Assembly (NCBI GenBank): GCA_964343805.1
Contig: CAYFLR010000046.1
Span: forward strand, 1 to 47,936
Origin: CAYFLR01 sp964343805
Lineage (GTDB): Bacteria > Bdellovibrionota_B > Oligoflexia > CAYFLR01
Direction: 5' to 3'
DNA length: 47,936 bases
The translations under genes were made by a program, and so were the position numbers. Below the pieces are notes generated by a model. That model saw only the letters and a program-made list of their open reading frames with translations. It was not told the origin of the DNA and did no database searches. This document shows, piece after piece, positions 32,689-40,524 of the stretch. Every line of letters starts with the position of its first letter. Position 1 is the stretch's first letter.

Positions 32689-34236
32689 ATGAAATTAATA
32701 ACAATTAAAACCAGCTTTTTAATAGGACTCATATCTTTTTTATTAGCAATAGCATGTGATGATAAAAAAGCAGATAATAACGAAGACCAACCTAAAATTA
32801 CGCCTCCCCAGATTAAAAGCCCAACTCCAAATACAAAAAACGGCAATAATAATAACCATAATAGCAATCAAAACATTCCACCTAAGCCTGCTACCAAAAC
32901 AGCGTCTCTTAACGTTTTAGAAAGTTTACCAAAACTTCAAGGTTCCAATTTGGGCAAAATGGGTGTCTATATGTCACCTAAGGCTTCTCCCAAGATCTCC
33001 CCTAAGATTTCTCCTAAGGCCTCACCCAAATTGACCTCGGAAGAACTGATTGAAATCAGCGTTGGCAAACCCATTAGCCCCCTTCTTTTGGATATGCTAG
33101 AAGGAGAAGAGTGCATCTCAACTTTCAATCACGGTATTTTTACTTTCGCTCTACTTGCTGCATGCATGACCACTCGCGTCTTTCGGGAAGTGACTTATGG
33201 TAGTGATTTTGGAGACTACAATGGGGATGGGCAGGTAAACTGCCAAGATTACGATGATTTTCCAGGGCAAGCCGAATTATTTCACCGTTTGTTCTGCACA
33301 GAGGCCTATCGCACCAAAGAAAAAATCGTAGAAATTGGTTTTGCCCCCATAGAAGAGGTGAATCGAAACGTACATAGTGTGGAGCTGAATTACAGCCTAG
33401 TCAGTTTTAAGGCCTTCGAGGATAATTCCAGTATAGTGGGCTTTTTCAACGCATTTGAGCCTCAGGTGTATCCCATGAATTTACGCCTATGGATGGCGCA
33501 AAAAGAAGAAGGTATCGCTGCGGCCAAACCCATATTTGCCATCTCATCCCCCGAACTTACCAGTGGGGTATCTTACTCATTCGGATTAGATTCACTGGAA
33601 GACGCTCGAATAATATCAGAAATCAGAAGCATTGATAGTTATGAAGGCTGCCGAGAAAGCCCTTCCACTACCACCTGTAACTTTCAAGACTTTAAGGCCT
33701 TTTTTGGCAACGGCCCCATCTTTATTGAAAGAATCAAAGAGAAAGTGAAAGTTCGTCTTCCCAACACCTCTCACTTTTTAATTTGGTCCGACTATGGGCT
33801 GGCACCTGGGCTGGTTATTTTAGAAGGAAGTATGTTGTTTGATAAATCCAATACCGAAGGCTTCTTTTTAGATTTTGAAATAGAAGGCGATAACAGCATG
33901 GATTTAACCTCCACTCAAAAAGTCTACTTCCAATTTGTTTTGCTGGAAGATGAAATGTGGCGGAGCATGATACTCTTTGATAGCAAGGGAGAGAGAGTTT
34001 CTATTCCTGTTAAAATTAATAATGAAGTTATTGATTACCAACCTATATACGAAAGCGGTCAGTGTATCAATGTAGTGGATGAGAGCAAGGATTGCGTTAA
34101 ACTGAAAGATATTACAACCTACTCTTCCCTATTTATGGGAGAATCTCAGTTTGATCATGTTCCCTTGTCGGGGCTAGAAATCAATATTAATTTTGACGAT
34201 AAACCCACAAAGCTAGAAAAAGTGACCCTTCCTTAA
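32689..34236 (+). CDS. Lipoprotein with SPK tandem repeats and dockerin/EF-hand-like loop
   Basis: A 515-residue protein with a lipobox (LAIAC, Cys near residue 23), then about 65 residues of Asn/Pro/Lys-rich linker and five SPK units at residues 96-114. Residues about 180-195 read D-Y-N-G-D-G-Q-V-N-C-Q-D-Y, a DxNxDG calcium loop as in dockerins or EF-hands. The rest is a beta-rich domain with several cysteines. The linker suggests a lipid-anchored protein whose globular domain is held away from the membrane. A relative with the same repeats is encoded at 36532-38997. Its stop overlaps the kinase stop by 4 bp. Confidence 0.65.
   Translation: MKLITIKTSFLIGLISFLLAIACDDKKADNNEDQPKITPPQIKSPTPNTKNGNNNNHNSNQNIPPKPATKTASLNVLESLPKLQGSNLGKMGVYMSPKASPKISPKISPKASPKLTSEELIEISVGKPISPLLLDMLEGEECISTFNHGIFTFALLAACMTTRVFREVTYGSDFGDYNGDGQVNCQDYDDFPGQAELFHRLFCTEAYRTKEKIVEIGFAPIEEVNRNVHSVELNYSLVSFKAFEDNSSIVGFFNAFEPQVYPMNLRLWMAQKEEGIAAAKPIFAISSPELTSGVSYSFGLDSLEDARIISEIRSIDSYEGCRESPSTTTCNFQDFKAFFGNGPIFIERIKEKVKVRLPNTSHFLIWSDYGLAPGLVILEGSMLFDKSNTEGFFLDFEIEGDNSMDLTSTQKVYFQFVLLEDEMWRSMILFDSKGERVSIPVKINNEVIDYQPIYESGQCINVVDESKDCVKLKDITTYSSLFMGESQFDHVPLSGLEININFDDKPTKLEKVTLP
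32974..33030 (+). repeat. Five SPK-encoding 12-bp units
   Basis: Twelve-base units encode SPKA, SPKI, SPKI, SPKA and a final SPK. Synonymous positions vary (tca/tct/tcc, cct/ccc), so the peptide is conserved while the DNA has drifted. The same peptide repeat occurs in another gene at 38716-38784. Confidence 0.85.
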
Positions 34237-36431
34237 GCAGACTTTTTTAATCTCTCATCAAGTATCTTAAATAGTATTTCTTCAATTAGCTCTGGCTTGG
34301 TAAAAGGTTTGTCTATAAAAGCCAAAGCTCCTGCTTCCAGGGCAGATTTCACTTGACGGCTATCAGATGCATAACCAGAAGCGGCCACCACAGGAATATC
34401 AATACCTTTTTCTTTTAGCTCATTGATTAAATTGACTCCGTTCATTTTGGGCATTTCCAAATCGGTAATAATGATATCAATTGAGGTCTTAGCTATAAAG
34501 TCAATAGTCTCTGTCGCTGATTGGATATAATGGCAATCAAAGGCTTCCTCAAGAAAAAGCATCAGTACATCGGCCACATCAGGTTCATCATCAATAATTA
34601 AGACTTTTGGTTTAAACTCACTTCTAACCGCTTTCAAAGTTGGACTCTCTTTGATAACAGGATTTTGCTTATATATTGGAAATCGAATTTGAAAAGTTGT
34701 TTCACCTGCTGAAACAGGAATCAGTTTGATAGACCCTTTGTGCTTTTGAACAATCCCATAAGCCAGTGAAAGGCCCATGCCACTAGCCTCACTGAGGGGT
34801 TTAGTGGAAAAATAGGGCTCGAAAACCTTCTCTTCAATTTCTTTGTCAATCCCCCCCGCATTATCCTTAAATAAAAGGATCACCTCTTGTTCATATTGCT
34901 GAATGTTGACCCATATATTTCTTTGCTTTGAGGTGGATACATTGTTAAATGCATCTATAGAATTGGTAAATAAAATTCGAAATAGGTTTTCCAGTTGATA
35001 AGAATCACCATGAATAGGAGGCAGTTCTTTCCCTGTTTCGATCTCCAAACAGATATTCAGTTGATCTACATAGGATTTTAAAAGCAGCAAAGAGTCATCT
35101 AAGACCTTTGATAGTAATAAGGGTTCTTGTTTTTGCATCTTAGAATCTTGAGCAAAAACCCTTAGATGCTCAATAACCTTTTTCATACGGGTTGCCGCTT
35201 CGTATATCTTATTGTTATATCCCTCCATTTTTTCAGGATCATTGAGGGATTTCTTCATAATATGTGAATAACCCATCACAGCAGATAGGGGGTTATTTAG
35301 CTCATGGGTGAGACCGGAAGAGAGGTTTCCTAAAGAGGCCAATTTAGCTGTGTTTAAAAGCTGAGCTTGAATTTGTTTGTTTTCTTCCAGCACCTGCCTT
35401 TTTTCTGTTATATCTATTGAGGATTCAATCATTTGAATCACTTCACCTTTTTCATTAAATATGGGAAATCCATTCACTTCAAAGAATTTCTGCTCGCCCT
35501 CTTCAGTAAAATGAACATGTTCCACTTGAATGGGTTTTTTATGCTTTTTAACATATTCTAAGGGACAGATGTGATGCTCATTCTCATCATTTGTACAAGG
35601 TGAAGAACGATGATGAGTCAGCTCGTAGCAGGTTTGGCAAGCAAGATTCTTGTTTCCCAATGCAGCCTTATTAGCCAATTTAATTGTGTAATCATTGGCA
35701 TCTATAACATAGAAAGGATGAGTGATGGATTCAAATATATTAGATATAAATTCATTCTTATCCTTCACTTTTAAAGTAGTTTGCTCCATTTTCAACAGGT
35801 ACTTATCAAGTTTAAGAATGAGCCCCCAACCTAGTAAGCTTAAAAGCAAAATAAAGGACCTGTATAACCAGGTTTGACGATTTAAAAAACTTTGAAAATT
35901 AGAATAGATATCCTCTTGATTGATATAGAATTCAGCTGCACCTATTACTTTATCTTCTTTTTTCAAAGGAATATAGATTTCACTCACATTTTTATTTAAT
36001 GAATGACCATCTAAACTCATTTTCTTAAATTTGATAAATTTTGAAACAATTTCACCTTGTAGTACCTTTTGTTTAAAATAGGGATGAGTGTTGATGGTGG
36101 CCAAATCCTGTTTATCAGGAGAATACATCACCACACCTTCAGTATTAAACACCTTAACCTTATAAATATTCAGGCTTTTCTCAAGAATTTGCTGATGAAT
36201 TTGGATCTGCTTAATAAAACCGTTTAAATCGCTTTGACCTTGATTTCCAGCTTCCATATCAAAGTCTGCTGAAACAAACTCCGCCACTTGCTTTGATACT
36301 AAATGGATTTGATTGAGGTGTAACTGTTTTATTTTCTTAATTAAGTAGAAATCATACACGAATCCTCCCCCCAAAAGCAGAAGAAGGATGAAAAACATTA
36401 TTTTACGCAGTCGTACAAAAGAGAACTTCAT
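34233..36431 (-). CDS. Hybrid histidine kinase with Cys-rich PAS and receiver domain
   Basis: A 732-residue inner-membrane sensor. Helix 1 is at about 11-28; a periplasmic sensing domain (about 30-187) looks like a Cache domain (VFNTEGVVMYSPDKQDL); helix 2 is at about 190-208. A PAS domain (about 228-345) carries C265, C268, C279 and C289 in CQTCYELTHHRSSPC...CPLEY, a Cys cluster that could bind metal or sense redox. HisKA with H376 (THELNNP), HATPase (about 465-590) and a C-terminal receiver with D657 (TDLEMP) follow. It probably phosphorylates its own receiver; no separate response regulator is adjacent. AAAGG directly abuts the ATG, an odd spacing. Confidence 0.92.
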   Translation of the reverse strand: MKFSFVRLRKIMFFILLLLLGGGFVYDFYLIKKIKQLHLNQIHLVSKQVAEFVSADFDMEAGNQGQSDLNGFIKQIQIHQQILEKSLNIYKVKVFNTEGVVMYSPDKQDLATINTHPYFKQKVLQGEIVSKFIKFKKMSLDGHSLNKNVSEIYIPLKKEDKVIGAAEFYINQEDIYSNFQSFLNRQTWLYRSFILLLSLLGWGLILKLDKYLLKMEQTTLKVKDKNEFISNIFESITHPFYVIDANDYTIKLANKAALGNKNLACQTCYELTHHRSSPCTNDENEHHICPLEYVKKHKKPIQVEHVHFTEEGEQKFFEVNGFPIFNEKGEVIQMIESSIDITEKRQVLEENKQIQAQLLNTAKLASLGNLSSGLTHELNNPLSAVMGYSHIMKKSLNDPEKMEGYNNKIYEAATRMKKVIEHLRVFAQDSKMQKQEPLLLSKVLDDSLLLLKSYVDQLNICLEIETGKELPPIHGDSYQLENLFRILFTNSIDAFNNVSTSKQRNIWVNIQQYEQEVILLFKDNAGGIDKEIEEKVFEPYFSTKPLSEASGMGLSLAYGIVQKHKGSIKLIPVSAGETTFQIRFPIYKQNPVIKESPTLKAVRSEFKPKVLIIDDEPDVADVLMLFLEEAFDCHYIQSATETIDFIAKTSIDIIITDLEMPKMNGVNLINELKEKGIDIPVVAASGYASDSRQVKSALEAGALAFIDKPFTKPELIEEILFKILDERLKKSA

Positions 36432-36531
36432 CCTTTAGCTTTCGGCGGCAAATTTAATTATTTGAATATCTAATTAGTAAGGTTCTATTAATAAAGAAAA
36501 ATAGATGCTTGAAATAAAATTAGGCGAAGTT

Positions 36532-38997
36532 TTAGTTGCTTCTCACTTGCATAAATTCAGTGTACTCCAATACGCTTCCTTTCCAAACATTGGCAAAAGG
36601 ATCGGAAGTGAAAACAAAAATATGGTCCCCCTGGCCTACGATTTCAGTGTACCAAGAGTAGGGCATAGATATTACATCTTCCCCTAAGGTCACCCATTCA
36701 TCATTTTGCAGATAGCTTACCTTGGTACTGCTAAATTCACCTTCATCCACATAGGCCACGTATGGGACCCCTTGATAGACATAAAGTGATTGGTAAGTAT
36801 CATTCATGGTGGAGAATTCACTGCCCATTTGAGACCATTCACTGTTTTCATACTTAATTACATATCCCATATACTCACCGCCTACGGTGGTACTGTAGGC
36901 AATATAAACCACTCCCTTTTCAATAATGAGAGAGGTCAGGCTCGTTTCTTCTATGTTAAGCTCAGGTTGAATAGGTTCCCATGCTTCATTTACATATCGG
37001 TAGACTAAAAGAGGGTCAGTATTTTTACCCTCTTTACTATCATTTGTAATGGAAATATAGGGAATATGGTTCTGCTCATCAATGGCAAATGAATAGCTAG
37101 GGTTCTTGCTGTATACCATTCCGGCAGTTCCAATAGGTTCCCAATCACTTCCATTCCACTTCTGCACCGCAATGGATCCCTCGCTTTTCGTTTTATCTTG
37201 GTAGGCCACATAAGGAGTGTCTCCGTCAAATTTAAGAGTGATATAATCAACTCCACCAGCAGAAAAGTTTTCACTCCCCAATGATGTCCAAACTCCTTTT
37301 TCAAACTTCTTCACATTGAGAGGATCATCGTTCCCACCATAGGCTAAATAAATAACTTGATTTTTAATATACAAAGAGGTGGACGCTGGGTCAACACCCT
37401 CCAGTTCGGCTACCACTGCCCAACTGTTTTCTACATATTTAAAAATCCGTAAGGGTTTATTTTCAAAATCATGAGGATAAACAAGATAAGGGACACCATC
37501 TGCTAGAAAGATGGAGGCACTTTCATCAATTTCCACATCGGTAAAGAAGCGCTCTCCCAGATAATTCCACTGAAAACCTGATTCAATAGCGGGGGAACAG
37601 GGAGACATGGAGACAAAACCATTTCCATCAATACTCATGATTTTGAAACTATAATCGGCCGCAGGAACTTCATTTAGCGTCTTCTCTTGAACATTGGCAG
37701 ATTCCAGATCTATGGTTTGATAGGTTTCTTCACAGGTTTTCCCTTTATAAAACTCTATTTTTTGATTGATGAGATCAGTGGAATTAGACCGAGTCCATAT
37801 GGCAGTAATTTGATCTTTTGAGCTCCCTTTCCAATTTAAATTAACCGCTATTTCTGGAGCACTGGTATCTATTATCACATGGTCAGACACCACATTTTCA
37901 ATCCCGGTGGGATCTGAAAATTGAGCATAAAGTACCTTTTCTCCGTCAGTTTTAAAATCGTAATCAACAACGATAAAACCTTGTTCCAACTGCTCTTTGG
38001 TAATGGGCTCATACTTTTTATCACTAAAGGAAGAATCTTCTGACCATCTTAAAATGGTGGTTTCCGCTGAAAAATAGAGCATCACTTGCACTTTGCGGCT
38101 GTTGACTAAATCAGCTCCTCCAGCCACCACAACTTTGCCTTGGACACCGGTATTAATAAATAAAACCAAGTCTTTAGCTTCGGAAGTTTCATTAGCTATA
38201 ACCTCAACATTATGAACCGTTGAGTGATTAAAACCATCTTTTTCCGCATGAATAGTCCAGCTTCCAGCGGGGACATAAGAGATTTCATAATTACCATCTT
38301 TATCTGTTTTTGCATCAAAGGAGGTTCCAGGGATATAAACATCAACACCCATAAAATCATTACGTTCTGCCAATTCCACTTTTCCTTTAATACGACCGGT
38401 CCGTTTTAATTCAAGATTACCAATATCTACAATTTCTCCTGGAATCACTGTAATATTTGCTTTTTGGATACCAAATTCACCTTCGGGGCTCGAGTATTGA
38501 ACATAAATTCCTAATTCTTGAATATTACCAGATTTAGAGTATTTAACCGCATCACTGTTCTCTAATGCTTTTTTAAGAACCCTATCAGGTACAGAGATTT
38601 CAAAAGAACCATCATCATCTGTCATAGCAAATTGACTGCTATCATCAAGTAAACTAATTTTAGCCCCTTTTACAAACTTATGATTATCAAGATTCATTCC
38701 ACTTGCTGATGTGGCTTTAGGAGATACTTTAGGTGATACCTTAGGTGATACTTTGGGAGAAACTTCAGTTACCACTTTAGGTGAAACAGGGCCGCCCTCT
38801 TCCGGAGTTTTGGGAGGGGTATCTTTTTCTCTTTTGAGGGTTTTTTTATCAATGTGGACCTTTCCTTTGATGGCTGTGTATTTTCCACCAGTCAGTCCTG
38901 GCTTTTCAATGATTTGCTTTTTATGTCTGGGCTGACTGCACATAACCAAGCTGATCGCTATGAAAACTGTAATGATGATGTTATTTAAATAGCTCAT
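36532..38997 (-). CDS. Large lipoprotein: SPK repeats, carboxypeptidase-regulatory-like domains, propeller
   Basis: The start is ATG 38997 with GGGGA upstream; the frame opens 24 codons earlier without a signal peptide. The 821-residue product has a lipobox (SLVMCS, Cys at 20), five SPK units near residues 72-94, and two or three carboxypeptidase-regulatory-like beta-sandwiches (FAMTDDDGSFEISV, DAKTDKDGNYEISYVPAG) to about residue 270. Ig/fibronectin-like segments follow, then a C-terminal region of repeated beta units (VPYLVYPHDF, IYLAYGGNDDP, PYVAYQDK, YVAYVDEG), a propeller. It is likely surface or periplasmic and may bind polymers. It lies 100 bp upstream of the hybrid kinase gene, same strand. 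Confidence 0.7.
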   Translation of the reverse strand: MSYLNNIIITVFIAISLVMCSQPRHKKQIIEKPGLTGGKYTAIKGKVHIDKKTLKREKDTPPKTPEEGGPVSPKVVTEVSPKVSPKVSPKVSPKATSASGMNLDNHKFVKGAKISLLDDSSQFAMTDDDGSFEISVPDRVLKKALENSDAVKYSKSGNIQELGIYVQYSSPEGEFGIQKANITVIPGEIVDIGNLELKRTGRIKGKVELAERNDFMGVDVYIPGTSFDAKTDKDGNYEISYVPAGSWTIHAEKDGFNHSTVHNVEVIANETSEAKDLVLFINTGVQGKVVVAGGADLVNSRKVQVMLYFSAETTILRWSEDSSFSDKKYEPITKEQLEQGFIVVDYDFKTDGEKVLYAQFSDPTGIENVVSDHVIIDTSAPEIAVNLNWKGSSKDQITAIWTRSNSTDLINQKIEFYKGKTCEETYQTIDLESANVQEKTLNEVPAADYSFKIMSIDGNGFVSMSPCSPAIESGFQWNYLGERFFTDVEIDESASIFLADGVPYLVYPHDFENKPLRIFKYVENSWAVVAELEGVDPASTSLYIKNQVIYLAYGGNDDPLNVKKFEKGVWTSLGSENFSAGGVDYITLKFDGDTPYVAYQDKTKSEGSIAVQKWNGSDWEPIGTAGMVYSKNPSYSFAIDEQNHIPYISITNDSKEGKNTDPLLVYRYVNEAWEPIQPELNIEETSLTSLIIEKGVVYIAYSTTVGGEYMGYVIKYENSEWSQMGSEFSTMNDTYQSLYVYQGVPYVAYVDEGEFSSTKVSYLQNDEWVTLGEDVISMPYSWYTEIVGQGDHIFVFTSDPFANVWKGSVLEYTEFMQVRSN
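38716..38784 (-). repeat. SPK(V) tandem repeat in the large lipoprotein
   Basis: Read on the minus strand this encodes SPKVVTEVSPKVSPKVSPKVSPK: one SPK, a four-residue break, then four near-identical 12-base SPKV units (tcacctaaggta-like). The SPK units recall those of the 32689 lipoprotein, but Val instead of Ala/Ile follows the Lys. Confidence 0.85.
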
Positions 38998-39165
38998 AGG
39001 TTCCCCAATGATGAATATTAAAAACTCTATGGGTAACGTATCGGTAATTCTTCTAGTCCCATTTAACAAAGCTATATTCTTGTATATTATCTATATGTTA
39101 GAGGGGTGTATTAATATACCTAAAAAAAATCCAGTCAAAACAAGAAGATTCCATCTAAGGATAAT

Positions 39166-39195
39166 TGGACAAATCCACTTATGAGAGGGTATAAT
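39166..39195 (+). promoter_or_regulatory. Predicted promoter of the FmdB-like/PstS-like/kinase genes
   Basis: TGGACA (39166-39171) and perfect TATAAT (39190-39195) are 18 bp apart, 35 bp before the ATG at 39230. Three plus-strand genes follow closely, so it probably drives all of them. Confidence 0.5.
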
Positions 39196-39229
39196 TAAAT
39201 AGGAGATTTTTAAATATTTTGGAGCAATT

Positions 39230-39535
39230 ATGCCTATTTACGTTTACCAAGAGATACTCCCTGATGGCAGCTTAGGAGAAGAGTATGAAATTATGCAGAA
39301 ACTTTCTGATGAGCCATTACAGGTCCATCCAAAAACCGGCCAGCCCATAAAAAAAATAATCAAGGCTCCTGGCCTCACTTTAAAGCATAGCAGTCAAGCC
39401 AAAAAGAAACTCTTATCCAATGAAAATATTGCAGCTAAGGGTTTTACTAAGTATGAGCGAGCGGGAGATGGGGAGTATATAAAAACAGCCGGAGATGGCC
39501 CTTCTTATATCTCGCGAGATGAAGTCGGGCAGTAA
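39230..39535 (+). CDS. FmdB-like small protein lacking zinc-ribbon cysteines
   Basis: A 101-residue protein that starts MPIYVYQEILPDGSLGEEYE and continues QKLSDEPLQVHPKTGQPIKK, the layout of FmdB zinc-ribbon proteins (MPIYEY..C..C...D.PL..CP.CG...K). Both CxxC pairs are absent; the second is replaced by HPKTGQP. Cysteine-free FmdB relatives are known in some lineages, so loss of zinc binding seems established rather than accidental. GGAG lies six bases before the ATG. It may be co-transcribed with the PstS-like gene 17 bp downstream. The function is unknown. Confidence 0.7.
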   Translation: MPIYVYQEILPDGSLGEEYEIMQKLSDEPLQVHPKTGQPIKKIIKAPGLTLKHSSQAKKKLLSNENIAAKGFTKYERAGDGEYIKTAGDGPSYISRDEVGQ

Positions 39536-39552
39536 TCCGTTAGGATCCACTT

Positions 39553-40524
39553 ATGTATAAACTGTTGATTTTTTTAAGCTGCATATCCTTTTTAGCTTTA
39601 CAGGGAACAGAACTCAGCCCTTTCCCTTTAACCAAATTTATGCCCCGCCAAAAAGATATTAAAATGCCGGCAGGCTGGGAGGATAAAGAGATTAGTCACA
39701 CCAGCTGGGCCAGTGGTAAAAATCTAGCTATTGCCCTAGATCAACATCTATTCACCGCCCTCAAACCATTGATTGAAGAGTTTTCTCTTAAAAATAAGAT
39801 AAAAGTGGGACTCAAGGAAGGAACTTGTGGCATTTCAGCGGGTTTACTCAGAAAAAAACAGACGGATATAGCTGGATTTTGTTGCCCTCCTGGAAAAATG
39901 GATCGTTTTCCAGGTATCAAATATCATACTTTGGGGATTTCCCCCCTAACCGTCTTAGTTCATAAGAAAAATCCCCTCTCTGAACTCCACCTTAATCAGG
40001 TAAGATCGCTTTTTGCTGGGAAAATTAAAAACTGGCAGGAGCTGCACCCCTCATTTAGAGGTTCAGTTCAGCCAATAACCCGCTTGCACTGCAAAAAACG
40101 TCCAGGGCACTGGCGTTTGATCTTAGACAATGAAAACCAATTTTCTCACCAAATGAGTGAAGTGGGAGCTATTCCAGATATGATGGCCATGGTGGCTCGT
40201 AATCCTTATGCCATTGGTTATGAATCCTATTGGAATGTCCTAAGATATGGCTATCAAAAAAAGGTAAAAGTGCTCCAAATCGACAATGTGTCACCGTTTA
40301 GCAAAGAGTCACTGGCCAAGCGAAAATACCCCCTTTATCGAGTTTACAATATCACCACCTGGCAGAGTAAAAAGAGTTATAAACCAATGGCAGCCAAGTT
40401 AGTGAGTTTTCTTCTAAAGCATGTAAATAAAATTGACGGGAAGTTCGGCATAGTCCCTAGCTCACTGTTAAAAAAATCGGGTTGGGTTTTTAATGAAAAT
40501 GAATTGGTCGGAGAACCGAAATGA
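39553..40524 (+). CDS. PstS-like periplasmic binding protein
   Basis: A 323-residue protein with a signal peptide (about 1-18) and a type II periplasmic-binding fold of PstS type: 'SWASGKNLAIAL', LFTALKPLIEEFSLKNK, a turn with GTCGISAGLLRKKQTDIAGF, PLTVLVHKKNPLSELHLNQVR and LFAGKIKNWQEL. The last two match the PstS motif where phosphate-binding proteins read 'vN P vs nLt...i fsGkitNW'. The SG-GT ligand loop is altered (GTCGIS), so the ligand could be phosphate or another anion. It overlaps the kinase start by 4 bp (ATGA), so it probably feeds the kinase rather than an ABC transporter; no pst genes are nearby. Confidence 0.8.
   Translation: MYKLLIFLSCISFLALQGTELSPFPLTKFMPRQKDIKMPAGWEDKEISHTSWASGKNLAIALDQHLFTALKPLIEEFSLKNKIKVGLKEGTCGISAGLLRKKQTDIAGFCCPPGKMDRFPGIKYHTLGISPLTVLVHKKNPLSELHLNQVRSLFAGKIKNWQELHPSFRGSVQPITRLHCKKRPGHWRLILDNENQFSHQMSEVGAIPDMMAMVARNPYAIGYESYWNVLRYGYQKKVKVLQIDNVSPFSKESLAKRKYPLYRVYNITTWQSKKSYKPMAAKLVSFLLKHVNKIDGKFGIVPSSLLKKSGWVFNENELVGEPK

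Noticed and set aside
32974..33030. Short tandem repeats that might look like a CRISPR or VNTR
   Set aside because: Units are 12 bp, in frame and coding, with no spacers.
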